From positions 1-14,697 of the forward strand of contig NZ_JAHACR010000078.1 of NCBI RefSeq assembly GCF_018375725.1: a DNA stretch of 14,697 bases, in the 5' to 3' direction. Each line of letters starts with the position of its first letter. Position 1 is the stretch's first letter. This document shows positions 7,067 through 14,639 of this stretch, one piece after another. The DNA comes from Burkholderia sp. Its GTDB lineage: Bacteria; Pseudomonadota; Gammaproteobacteria; Burkholderiales; Burkholderiaceae. Under the pieces are notes generated by a model. It was not told the origin of the DNA and did no database searches. It saw nothing but the letters and a program-made list of their open reading frames with translations. A program made the position numbers and the translations under genes.

Positions 7067-7483
7067 ATGACTGACGCAGTAAGAAAGCCGAGGCCGGAAT
7101 ACCGGAACATCGGCATCAGCGACATCACGATGAAATATCGCATGCCGCTGGCGGCGAGAGTTTCGATTCTTCATCGAGTCAGCGGTGCGCTGCTGTTCCT
7201 GTTCCTTCCGTTTCTGCTGTTCCTCTTCGACCAGAGCCTCACCTCCGAGCTCAGCTTCGAGGTCTTCAAGGCTTTCCTTTCCAACGTCGTCGTCAAGCTC
7301 GTCGTCCTCGTGTTGTCGTGGGCGTTCTTCTTCCATTTCTGCGCCGGCATCCGCCATCTGCTGATGGACATCAATCACGATGCCGTCACGAAAGAGCGCG
7401 GCAAGTCGACTTCGGCCGTCGTGCTGATCGCTTCGTCGCTGCTGACGATCGCCATGGCCCTCAAACTGTTCGGAGCATTCTAA
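7067..7483 (+). CDS. sdhC: Succinate dehydrogenase cytochrome b556 subunit
   Basis: SdhC is one of two membrane anchors of complex II (succinate:quinone oxidoreductase) and provides a haem b ligand and part of the ubiquinone site. The 138-residue protein has three hydrophobic spans at about 40-54, 74-97 and 116-136. It contains RVSILHRVSG at 31-40, where Ser33 and Arg37 match the E. coli quinone-site residues Ser27 and Arg31. The haem motif HFCAGIRHLLMD has His90 at the position of E. coli His84. The ATG at 7067 has a clear AGGGG upstream. It is the first gene of the sdh-gltA unit and is separated from sdhD by four bases. Confidence 0.95.
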   Translation: MTDAVRKPRPEYRNIGISDITMKYRMPLAARVSILHRVSGALLFLFLPFLLFLFDQSLTSELSFEVFKAFLSNVVVKLVVLVLSWAFFFHFCAGIRHLLMDINHDAVTKERGKSTSAVVLIASSLLTIAMALKLFGAF

Positions 7484-7487
7484 GAAA

Positions 7488-7856
7488 ATGGCAGCCAACA
7501 ACCGAATCGGCTCGAAGCGCCTCGTCGTCGGCGCTCACTACGGCCTGCGCGACTGGCTCGCGCAACGCATCACCGCCGCGATCATGGCCATCTATACGAT
7601 CGTGCTGCTCGTCCTGTTCTTCGGCGCGCACGATTTCTCGTACGAAGGCTGGGCGTCGATCTTCTCCGCGCAATGGATGAAGCTGGCGACCTTCGTGACG
7701 CTGCTCTCGCTCTTCTATCACGCATGGGTCGGCGTGCGCGACATCTGGATGGACTACGTGAAGCCCGTCGGTGTGCGCCTGCTGCTGCAATCGCTGACCA
7801 TCGTCTGGCTGCTCGCAAGTGCGGGCTATGCCGCGCAGATTCTCTGGAGAGTGTAA
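7488..7856 (+). CDS. sdhD: Succinate dehydrogenase membrane anchor subunit
   Basis: SdhD is the second membrane anchor of complex II. The 122-residue protein has three predicted membrane spans (about 28-46, 66-84 and 97-118). It carries the family signature HAWVGVRDIWMDYVKP, with His78 as the haem ligand candidate and Asp89-Tyr90 matching the E. coli quinone-site pair Asp82-Tyr83. The start is four bases after the sdhC stop and the end four bases before the sdhA ATG, so expression is probably translationally coupled. Nothing unusual is seen. Confidence 0.94.
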   Translation: MAANNRIGSKRLVVGAHYGLRDWLAQRITAAIMAIYTIVLLVLFFGAHDFSYEGWASIFSAQWMKLATFVTLLSLFYHAWVGVRDIWMDYVKPVGVRLLLQSLTIVWLLASAGYAAQILWRV

Positions 7857-7860
7857 AAGA

Positions 7861-9636
7861 ATGGCTGCAATCAAAACTTCCCTCCCGCGTCGCAAGTTCG
7901 ATGTGGTGATCGTCGGCGCGGGCGGCTCCGGGTTGCGCGCAGCGCTGCAACTGTCGCGCGCGGGCCTGTCGGTCTGCGTATTGTCGAAGGTGTTCCCGAC
8001 CCGTTCGCACACGGTCGCCGCGCAAGGCGGGATCGGCGCGTCGCTCGGCAACATGAGCGAAGACAACTGGCACTACCACTTCTACGACACGATCAAGGGC
8101 TCCGACTGGCTCGGCGACCAGGACGCGATCGAATTCATGTGCCGCGAAGCGCCGAATGCCGTCTACGAGCTCGAGCACTTCGGCATGCCGTTCGACCGTA
8201 ACGCGGACGGCACGATCTACCAGCGTCCGTTCGGCGGCCATACCGCGAACTACGGCGAGAAGCCGGTTCAGCGCGCGTGCGCGGCGGCCGACCGTACCGG
8301 CCATGCGCTGCTGCATACGTTGTACCAGCAGAACGTCGCGGCGAAGACGCAGTTCTTCGTCGAATGGATGGCGCTCGACCTGATCCGCGACGCGGACGGC
8401 GACGTGCTCGGCGTGACCGCCCTCGAAATGGAAACGGGCGACGTCTACATCCTCGAAGGCAAGACCACGCTGTTCGCAACGGGCGGCGCAGGCCGGATCT
8501 TCGCGGCTTCGACCAACGCGTTCATCAACACCGGCGACGGTCTCGGCATGGCGGCGCGCGCAGGCATCGCGCTGCAGGACATGGAATTCTGGCAATTCCA
8601 CCCGACCGGCGTGGCCGGCGCGGGCGTGCTGATCACCGAAGGCGTGCGCGGCGAAGGCGGCATTCTGCGCAACGCGAACGGCGAGCGCTTCATGGAGCGC
8701 TACGCGCCGACGCTGAAGGATCTGGCGCCGCGCGACTTCGTCTCGCGTTCGATGGACCAGGAAATCAAGGAAGGCCGCGGCGTCGGCCCGAACAAGGACC
8801 ACGTGCTGCTCGACCTGTCGCACATCGGCGCCGAGACGATCATGAAGCGTCTGCCGTCGATCCGCGAAATCGCGCTGAAGTTCGCGAACGTCGACTGCAT
8901 CAAGGAACCGATTCCGGTCGTGCCGACGATCCACTACCAGATGGGCGGCATTCCGACCAACATCCACGGTCAGGTCGTCGGCACGTCGCGCGGCCACGAA
9001 GATCCGATCAACGGCTTCTACGCGGTAGGCGAATGCTCGTGCGTCTCCGTGCACGGCGCGAACCGCCTCGGCACGAACTCGCTGCTGGATCTCGTGGTGT
9101 TCGGCCGCGCAGCCGGCAACCACATCGTCGAGAAGGTCAAGAACCAGCGCGAGCACAAGCCGCTGCCGGCGGATGCCGCCGAGCGCTCGCTCGCGCGCCT
9201 GAACAAGCTCGACAAATCGTCGTCGGGCGAATACACGCAGGACGTCGCCAACGACATCCGTTCGACGATGCAGAAGCATGCAGGCGTGTTCCGCACGTCG
9301 GCGCTGCTGAAGGAAGGCGTCAACCTGATGGAAGGCCTGAAGGCGCGTGTCGACAACATCTACCTGAAGGACAAGTCGAAGGTGTTCAACACCGCGCGCG
9401 TCGAAGCGCTCGAGCTGGAGAACCTGATCGAAGTCGCATGCGCGACGATGGTGTCGGCCGAAGCCCGCAAGGAAAGCCGCGGCGCACACGCACACAGCGA
9501 CTACGAACACCGCGACGACGAGAACTGGCTGCGTCACACGCTGTGGTTCAGCGAAGGTGACCGCCTCGACTACAAGCCGGTCCACATGAAGCCGCTCACG
9601 GTCGAGTCCGTGCCGCCGAAGGCGCGTACGTTCTAA
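7861..9636 (+). CDS. sdhA: Succinate dehydrogenase flavoprotein subunit
   Basis: SdhA carries covalently bound FAD and oxidises succinate to fumarate on the cytoplasmic face of complex II. From ATG 7861 it has 591 residues, normal for the family. The FAD-binding GAGGSGL is at 19-25, and RSHTVAAQGG contains His50, the expected covalent FAD attachment site. Catalytic residues are visible: His247 (FHPTG), Arg291 (PRDFVSRS), His358 (HYQMGG) and Arg402 (GANRLGTNS). An earlier in-frame ATG at 7819 overlaps sdhD and is not the start, because the conserved N-terminus and spacing fit 7861. The gene sits between sdhD and sdhB in the standard sdhCDAB order. Confidence 0.97.
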   Translation: MAAIKTSLPRRKFDVVIVGAGGSGLRAALQLSRAGLSVCVLSKVFPTRSHTVAAQGGIGASLGNMSEDNWHYHFYDTIKGSDWLGDQDAIEFMCREAPNAVYELEHFGMPFDRNADGTIYQRPFGGHTANYGEKPVQRACAAADRTGHALLHTLYQQNVAAKTQFFVEWMALDLIRDADGDVLGVTALEMETGDVYILEGKTTLFATGGAGRIFAASTNAFINTGDGLGMAARAGIALQDMEFWQFHPTGVAGAGVLITEGVRGEGGILRNANGERFMERYAPTLKDLAPRDFVSRSMDQEIKEGRGVGPNKDHVLLDLSHIGAETIMKRLPSIREIALKFANVDCIKEPIPVVPTIHYQMGGIPTNIHGQVVGTSRGHEDPINGFYAVGECSCVSVHGANRLGTNSLLDLVVFGRAAGNHIVEKVKNQREHKPLPADAAERSLARLNKLDKSSSGEYTQDVANDIRSTMQKHAGVFRTSALLKEGVNLMEGLKARVDNIYLKDKSKVFNTARVEALELENLIEVACATMVSAEARKESRGAHAHSDYEHRDDENWLRHTLWFSEGDRLDYKPVHMKPLTVESVPPKARTF

Positions 9637-9657
9637 GCCGAGTCTAAGGAATCTGAA

Positions 9658-10359
9658 ATGGCAAAACGCATTTTTGAAGTCTACCGCTACGATCCGGACA
9701 AGGACGCCGCGCCGCGCATGCAGACGTATGAGCTGGACATCCAGCACGAACGCATGCTGCTCGACGCGCTGGTGAAGCTGAAGGCGCTGGACGAGACGCT
9801 GTCGTTCCGTCGTTCGTGCCGCGAAGGCGTGTGCGGTTCGGACGCGATGAACATCAACGGCAAGAACGGTCTCGCGTGCCTGACGAACCTGAACGACCTG
9901 CCGCAGAAGATCGTGCTGCGTCCGCTGCCGGGCCTGCCCGTCGTGCGCGACCTGATCGTCGACATGACGCACTTCTTCAACCAGTACCACTCGATCAAGC
10001 CGTTCCTGATCAACGACACGCCGCCGCCGGAGAAGGAGCGTCTGCAGTCGCCGCAGGAGCGCGACGAGCTCGACGGCGTGTACGAGTGCATTCTGTGCGC
10101 AAGCTGCTCGACGTCGTGCCCGAGCTTCTGGTGGAACCCGGACAAGTTCGTCGGCCCGGCCGGCCTGCTGCAGGCTTACCGCTTCATCGCGGACAGCCGC
10201 GACACCGCCACCGCCGAACGTCTCGACAATCTGGAAGATCCGTATCGTCTGTTCCGTTGCCATACGATCATGAACTGCGTCGACGTGTGCCCGAAGGGCC
10301 TCAACCCGACGAAGGCGATCGGCAAGATCAAGGAGCTGATGGTTCGTCGCGCAGTCTGA
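9658..10359 (+). CDS. sdhB: Succinate dehydrogenase iron-sulfur subunit
   Basis: SdhB relays electrons from FAD to ubiquinone through three iron-sulfur clusters. The 233-residue protein shows the [2Fe-2S] motif SCREGVCGSDAMNINGKNGL followed by AC (Cys54, Cys59, Asp62, Cys74). Cys144, Cys147, Cys150 and Cys211 fit the [4Fe-4S] cluster, and Cys154, Cys201 and Cys207 the [3Fe-4S] cluster. The SFWWNPDKF segment holds the conserved quinone-site Trp and His202 follows Cys201. A good AAGGA precedes the ATG by seven bases; the gap from sdhA is 21 bases. Complete and unremarkable. Confidence 0.97.
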   Translation: MAKRIFEVYRYDPDKDAAPRMQTYELDIQHERMLLDALVKLKALDETLSFRRSCREGVCGSDAMNINGKNGLACLTNLNDLPQKIVLRPLPGLPVVRDLIVDMTHFFNQYHSIKPFLINDTPPPEKERLQSPQERDELDGVYECILCASCSTSCPSFWWNPDKFVGPAGLLQAYRFIADSRDTATAERLDNLEDPYRLFRCHTIMNCVDVCPKGLNPTKAIGKIKELMVRRAV

Positions 10360-10438
10360 CATGACGATCTCCATCGCCGCTTCGTTCGCTGCTCAAGAGG
10401 AAGGGCAGTCCGGGCGGAGCGGCCCGACGCAAACCGAT

Positions 10439-10711
10439 ATGAGCGACACGTCTCACCAATCCGACCCGCACCGTCGCGCCCGCCTTCGGTGGCGCGCCCG
10501 CCGCGGTCTGCTGGAGAACGATCTGATTTTCGATCGCTTCTTCAGCCGCTACGAGCATGACCTCACCGATGCAGACGTAGGCGCGCTGACTCGCCTGCTC
10601 GATCTGAGCGACAACGACCTGATGGACTTGCTGCTTGCCCGCAAGGAACCAGAAGGCGACCTTGACTGCCCGGAAATCAACCGGCTGCTGGAGATGCTGC
10701 GCAACGTCTAA
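10439..10711 (+). CDS. sdhE: SdhE/CptB family FAD assembly factor
   Basis: SdhE promotes covalent attachment of FAD to SdhA. The family is about 80-95 residues long, and the ATG at 10439 gives 90 residues. It contains the hallmark RGLLE (RGxxE) motif in RARRGLLENDLIFDRFF, then ALTRLLDLSDNDLMDLLLARKEP, the typical helical core. The frame is open upstream to an ATG at 10361, one base after the sdhB stop. That start would add 26 non-conserved residues but would give tight coupling to sdhB. Neither start has a strong ribosome binding site, so the start is uncertain. Its position after sdhB and before gltA agrees with its role. Confidence 0.88.
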   Translation: MSDTSHQSDPHRRARLRWRARRGLLENDLIFDRFFSRYEHDLTDADVGALTRLLDLSDNDLMDLLLARKEPEGDLDCPEINRLLEMLRNV

Positions 10712-10765
10712 CCGCGTTACGCCCGTTATCGAATCCCGTTTCTATATTTCGATTGAGGATGTGCC

Positions 10766-12067
10766 ATGACTCCGTCTGATGTAAAAGCCACGCTATCGTT
10801 CAGCGACAATTCGCCGAGCGTTGAACTGCCGATCTACCAGGGCACGATGGGCCCGGACGTGATCGACATCCGCAAGCTGTACGGCCAGACCGGAAAATTC
10901 ACGTATGACCCGGGTTTCATGTCGACGGCGGCCTGCAACTCGGCAATCACGTACATCGATGGCGACAAGGGCGAGCTGCTGTATCGCGGCTACCCGATCG
11001 ACAACCTCGCGCAAAACGCCGACTTCCTCGAGACCTGCTACCTGCTGCTGAAAGGCGAACTGCCGAACGAAGCGCAGAAGAAGGAGTTCGTCGCCACCGT
11101 CACGAAGCACACGATGGTGCACGAGCAGATGCAGTTCTTCTTCCGCGGCTTCCGCCGCGATGCGCACCCGATGGCGATCCTGGTCGCCGCGGTCGGCGCG
11201 ATGTCGGCGTTCTACCACGACTCGCTCGACATCAACGATCCGCATCACCGCGAAGTGTCGGCGATCCGCATGATCGCGAAGCTGCCGACGCTCGTCGCGA
11301 TGGCGTACAAGTACAGCATTGGCCAGCCGTTCGTCTATCCGCGCAACGACCTGTCGTACAGCGCGAACTTCATGCGCATGATGTTCGCGAACCCGTGCGA
11401 GGAGTATGTGGTCAACGACGTGCTCGTCCGCGCGCTCGACCGCATCCTGATCCTGCACGCCGACCACGAGCAGAACGCATCGACGTCGACCGTCCGTCTG
11501 GCCGGTTCGTCGGGTGCGAATCCGTTCGCGTGTATCGCGGCCGGTATCGCGTGTCTGTGGGGCCCGGCGCACGGCGGTGCGAACGAAGCCGCGCTGAACA
11601 TGCTCGAGCAGATCGGTTCGCCGGAAAACATCCCCGAGTTCATCAAGCAGGTGAAGGACAAGAACTCGGGCGTGAAGCTGATGGGCTTCGGTCACCGCGT
11701 CTACAAGAACTACGACCCGCGTGCGAAGCTGATGCGCGAAACCTGCTACGAAGTGCTGAACGAGCTGGGCCTGCATGACGACCCGCTGTTCAAGCTCGCG
11801 ATGCAGCTCGAGAAGATCGCGCTGGAAGACGAATACTTCGTGTCGCGCAAGCTGTACCCGAACGTCGATTTCTACTCGGGCATCGTCCAGCGCGCGCTGG
11901 GTATCCCGACGTCGATGTTCACCTGCATCTTCGCGATGGCGCGTACCGTCGGCTGGATCGCGCAATGGAACGAAATGATTGCGGATCCGGAGCAGAAGAT
12001 CGGCCGTCCGCGTCAGCTGTTCATCGGCGAAACGCCGCGCGAAGCGAAGCCGCTGAGCGCACGTTAA
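10766..12067 (+). CDS. gltA: Citrate synthase (hexameric, Gram-negative type)
   Basis: Citrate synthase condenses oxaloacetate and acetyl-CoA to citrate, the entry step of the TCA cycle. The 433-residue protein matches the type II NADH-sensitive enzymes of Gram-negative bacteria in length and motifs. Catalytic residues are His269 (WGPAHGGANEA), His310 (MGFGHRVYKNYDPRA) and Asp368 (NVDFYSG), matching His264, His305 and Asp362 of E. coli. HADHEQNAST is also present. GAGG lies about seven bases before the ATG. The gene starts 54 bases after sdhE with no strong promoter between (a TATATT at 10743-10748 lacks a -35), and it ends just before a terminator, so it is likely the last gene of the sdh operon. 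Confidence 0.97.
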   Translation: MTPSDVKATLSFSDNSPSVELPIYQGTMGPDVIDIRKLYGQTGKFTYDPGFMSTAACNSAITYIDGDKGELLYRGYPIDNLAQNADFLETCYLLLKGELPNEAQKKEFVATVTKHTMVHEQMQFFFRGFRRDAHPMAILVAAVGAMSAFYHDSLDINDPHHREVSAIRMIAKLPTLVAMAYKYSIGQPFVYPRNDLSYSANFMRMMFANPCEEYVVNDVLVRALDRILILHADHEQNASTSTVRLAGSSGANPFACIAAGIACLWGPAHGGANEAALNMLEQIGSPENIPEFIKQVKDKNSGVKLMGFGHRVYKNYDPRAKLMRETCYEVLNELGLHDDPLFKLAMQLEKIALEDEYFVSRKLYPNVDFYSGIVQRALGIPTSMFTCIFAMARTVGWIAQWNEMIADPEQKIGRPRQLFIGETPREAKPLSAR

Positions 12068-12123
12068 TTCGTTGCGGCGCGAGCGGCGGAAACGCCGTTC
12101 GCGCGGACGATCGACGCGCAATA

Positions 12124-12153
12124 CCCCGGTGGGGCAACCCGCCGGGGTTTTTT
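12124..12153 (+). terminator. Intrinsic terminator after gltA
   Basis: A 10-bp stem CCCCGGTGGG / CCCGCCGGGG (one G-U pair) encloses a GCAA tetraloop of the stable GNRA type and is followed directly by six T residues. It lies 56 bases after the gltA stop and ends the gntR/sdh/gltA transcription unit. The opposite strand lacks an equivalent T-run, so it acts in the plus direction. Confidence 0.9.
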
Positions 12154-12633
12154 ATTGCCGATTCCGGTGTGACGCCTCCCGAGACGGTCCGCGGCCATCG
12201 CGCCTGATTGCTGGCCGGGCTGCCCACCGTCGTGCGATGTGTGGTCGACAGGCGACAACATGCGTCGAAAGCGTTTACCGGTCGCCGGGAACTCGCTATA
12301 TTCCGTCGGGCATAACGAGCGTATCGACGGAAGCGGTGCGCGACGTTATGCGCGTGTTCTCCGATCGACCGAAGCCGAACGGCTCCGGTTCGCATCACGG
12401 AGCACTGCGTCGTGGCCGGATGCGCGTCGACGGACGTGCGCCCGTTCACGACCGTCAACAGAAGCGGGAGTTGAACCCGGCGCCATTCCGAAAACACCCG
12501 GGCATTGCCTGGACGATCCTGCTCATGCGCAGGATGGGTTGGGGTGCGGCTGTCGATAAAGCGGTCGCATCAACGTAATGACATGCTGCGCATCGTCGAT
12601 GGACTGGCGCGCAGGAGCAACAAGGGAAGACAA
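12154..12633. other. Gap of 480 bases upstream of the porin, no convincing gene
   Basis: This stretch lies between the gltA terminator and the porin start. It contains a good promoter-like pair at 12274-12302 and a 7-bp hairpin, ATCCTGC/GCAGGAT (12516-12535), without a T-run. Several frames are open here but lack ribosome binding sites and are rich in Arg and Ser, as expected from non-coding GC-rich DNA. It is probably the porin leader and regulatory region. Confidence 0.55.
12274..12302 (+). promoter_or_regulatory. Sigma70-like promoter upstream of the porin
   Basis: TTTACC (12274-12279) and TATATT (12297-12302) are separated by exactly 17 bases, matching the sigma70 consensus at four and five of six positions. 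Transcription would start near 12309, giving a leader of about 325 bases before the porin ATG. No terminator is visible in between. It could drive the porin with a long regulated leader, or a separate small RNA. Confidence 0.5.
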
Positions 12634-13788
12634 ATGAAAAGGACCATCGTAGCCGCGGCAGCGCTCGGGACGTTCGGCGCTGCGGCTCACGCGCAGAGCA
12701 GTGTGACGCTGTACGGCCTCATTGACGCAGGTGTCACGTACGTGAACAAGTCGGCGACCACGTCGGGCCCGAGCAGCCTCGTCAAATTCGGCGACGGCGT
12801 CGCACAGGCCAGCCGCTGGGGCCTGCGCGGTTCGGAGGATCTGGGCGGTGGTCTGACGGCAATCTTCACGCTCGAAAACGGGTTCAGCAGCAGCGACGGC
12901 ACGCTGGGTCAGGGCGGCGCCATGTTCGGGCGCCAGGCGTGGGTCGGCCTGTCGAAGAACGGCGTCGGCTCGCTGACGCTCGGCCGGCAGTATTCGTTCA
13001 CGACCGACTTCATCGGCAGCAACTACACGATGGGCTCCCAGACGGCGGCCGGCAATTACGCGTATCACATCAACGATCTCGACCAGCTGACGCAAAGCCG
13101 TATCAACAACGCCGTCAAGTTCAGCAGCGCGAACTTCGCCGGCCTGACATTCGGCGGCATGTACGGGTTCTCGAATTCGACGCAGTTCGGCGGAACGCCG
13201 ACCGTCGGCACGACGCAGGGCTCGGCGAGCACGTACAGCTTCGGCGCGAACTACGCGCACGGCCCCTTCAGCATCGGTGCGGCCTACACGAATATTCGCT
13301 ATCCGAACGGCTCGCTGCCGCAGTTCAGCTCGACGATCGCGAACGTCAACACCAACGGGCTGCGCGATCGCGAGACCTTCGGCGTCGGCGCACGCTATAC
13401 GACCGCGCACAGCGCCGTATGGGCGAACTGGACGCATACGCTGTTCAAGCAGATGGTGGGCGGCACGTCGACGCTGAACAACTATGAAATCGCCGGCAAG
13501 TATTCATTCACGTCGGCATTCAGCGGGGCGCTCGGCTACACGTTCTCGGATCTCGACGGCGCCTTCAACGGCCGGTGGAACCAGGTCACCGGCGTGGCCG
13601 ACTACGCGTTGTCCAAGCGCACCGATGTCTATCTGACCGCGGCTTATCAGCGGGCGTCGGGGAGCAACACGGTGGCCGGCAAGAGCGTGCCGGTGCAGGC
13701 GGAGATCGGCTCCAGCGCGACCTTCATCGGCAATGCCGGCGCGAACAGCCAGTTCCTGGCGCGCGTGGGTATGCGCCACCGGTTCTGA
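12634..13788 (+). CDS. Outer membrane porin, Gram-negative general porin family
   Basis: The product is a 384-residue trimeric-type general porin (OmpC-like, Porin_4) for passive uptake of small solutes across the outer membrane. Residues 1-20 are a signal peptide ending in AHA before Gln21. The mature protein starts with QSSVTLYGLIDAGVTYVNKS, very typical of Burkholderia and Neisseria porins. SRWGLRGSEDLGGGLTAIF and GRQAWVGLS with LTLGRQY follow. The C-terminal RVGMRHRF ends in Phe, the signal for beta-barrel assembly. AGGGAAG just before the ATG at 12634 supports this start over the open frame running back to 12505. It is separated from gltA by a terminator and is an independent gene. Substrate specificity cannot be told. 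Confidence 0.95.
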   Translation: MKRTIVAAAALGTFGAAAHAQSSVTLYGLIDAGVTYVNKSATTSGPSSLVKFGDGVAQASRWGLRGSEDLGGGLTAIFTLENGFSSSDGTLGQGGAMFGRQAWVGLSKNGVGSLTLGRQYSFTTDFIGSNYTMGSQTAAGNYAYHINDLDQLTQSRINNAVKFSSANFAGLTFGGMYGFSNSTQFGGTPTVGTTQGSASTYSFGANYAHGPFSIGAAYTNIRYPNGSLPQFSSTIANVNTNGLRDRETFGVGARYTTAHSAVWANWTHTLFKQMVGGTSTLNNYEIAGKYSFTSAFSGALGYTFSDLDGAFNGRWNQVTGVADYALSKRTDVYLTAAYQRASGSNTVAGKSVPVQAEIGSSATFIGNAGANSQFLARVGMRHRF

Positions 13789-13847
13789 CCGGCTGCAAGA
13801 CGCCGCGCTGCTGCGTGGGCGAGCGGCGCGGGGCGGGCTGATCGTTG

Positions 13848-14339
13848 CTAGAGGTGAACGACCCGTGCGACGATGCTCGCCAACCGCGTGACATGACGAG
13901 GCGCGGGCAGGATGTCGGCGGCCGAGAACAAAACCGGTGCGCCGGCATCGATGCCGAGCGGCTGGCCGCTCATCTCGCATGCGACGATGGCGCGCTCGCC
14001 GACAACTGTATTGAACAGTTCGTGCCACGAGAACGTGACGGCGTAACCGTCGTGCGCGAGCGCAATGAAGATCGTCCGTTTGAAATCGCCCGGTCTGTCC
14101 TCGCGCAGACCGGCCATCTCGATGAGATCCGTCAGCCGCACGCCGCGATATGAATCGACGGTCCGGATGAAACGCTTCGTCGTGTAGCAGTGTAAGTCGA
14201 ACGGGCCGGCTGTCACGCTGGCGTGGCGGCGCAGCTCGTCGAGCGATACGACCATCGGCCGCAGGAAATCGCCCGTCAGCGCGATGGCGCCGTTGGTGGT
14301 CTGTTGCGGCGTGGCCGCTGCCGGGTTCGAGCTATCCAT
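13848..14339 (-). CDS. Small protein with oxidoreductase molybdopterin-binding domain
   Basis: From ATG 14339 the product has 163 residues and consists of little more than one sulfite-oxidase/YedY-type molybdopterin-binding domain. The pattern LTGDFLRPMVVSLDELRRH, FDLHCYTTKRF, YRGVRLTDLIEMAGL, HDGYAVTFSWHELF and GAPVLFSAADIL follows that fold. Cys51 lies where these proteins have the molybdenum-ligand Cys, but the surrounding residues differ from classical sulfite oxidase. An AGGGAA about six bases upstream supports 14339 rather than the longer frame to 14411. No signal peptide or haem-binding motif is seen, unusual for the family, so it may be cytoplasmic or non-catalytic. It converges on the porin with 59 bases between stops. 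The next gene upstream seems to be a molybdate-binding protein. The domain call is by pattern only. Confidence 0.72.
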   Translation of the reverse strand: MDSSNPAAATPQQTTNGAIALTGDFLRPMVVSLDELRRHASVTAGPFDLHCYTTKRFIRTVDSYRGVRLTDLIEMAGLREDRPGDFKRTIFIALAHDGYAVTFSWHELFNTVVGERAIVACEMSGQPLGIDAGAPVLFSAADILPAPRHVTRLASIVARVVHL

Positions 14340-14639
14340 TCTGTTCCCTTTGCATCGGCCGCAAAGCGGCGTGCCGCTTGCTGTCCCTGTCACGCCGCCG
14401 ATGGAAGGCATGCCATGTCATGCGGCGGGGCTTGGCAGATTGCGTGCGGTATCGCGGTGAGCGCCGCTGCAAACAACCACCGGCGCGCGGCGCTGCGATC
14501 GCCCCGTCTCGGTTGGCCGCGGTATGGGCGGACGGGGCGGCGGCAGGCGGATCGGTGTCGACCGGATCCGGCCGCCGCCATGACGCGATGGGCGGCATCG
14601 ACGGCGTACCGCCGCTTGCCGCATGCGTCGGGCGTGCGT
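14340..14639. other. Gap of 300 bases rich in inverted repeats
   Basis: This GC-rich gap separates the two minus-strand genes at the right end. It contains a near-palindrome AAGCGGC-GT-GCCGCTT at 14364-14379 just upstream of the start of the molybdopterin-domain gene. It also has 9-bp arms CGCCCCGTC/GACGGGGCG at 14500-14508 and 14531-14539, and 7-bp arms AGCGCCG/CGGCGCT at 14460-14466 and 14488-14494. None is followed by a strong T-run. I see no clear promoter hexamers and no ModE-like box. Confidence 0.4.

Noticed and set aside
7582..10374. A 930-codon open frame on the minus strand opposite sdhD, sdhA and sdhB
   Set aside because: It lies antisense to three clearly conserved genes, is extremely rich in Arg, Val, His and Asp, and has no recognisable domain. 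Long antisense frames are expected opposite GC-rich genes with strong third-position bias.
10793..12121. A 442-codon minus-strand open frame opposite gltA
   Set aside because: Same antisense artefact over a conserved citrate synthase; Arg/Asp/Val-rich with no family resemblance.
12239..12559. A 106-codon plus-strand frame upstream of the porin
   Set aside because: The composition is Arg/Ser-rich, there is no ribosome binding site, it is overlapped by other open frames, and it has no recognisable family.
13789..13847. A terminator between the porin and the convergent molybdopterin-domain gene
   Set aside because: Only a 6-bp CGCCGC/GCGGCG stem with a 16-base loop and no T-run is seen, which is too weak to call.
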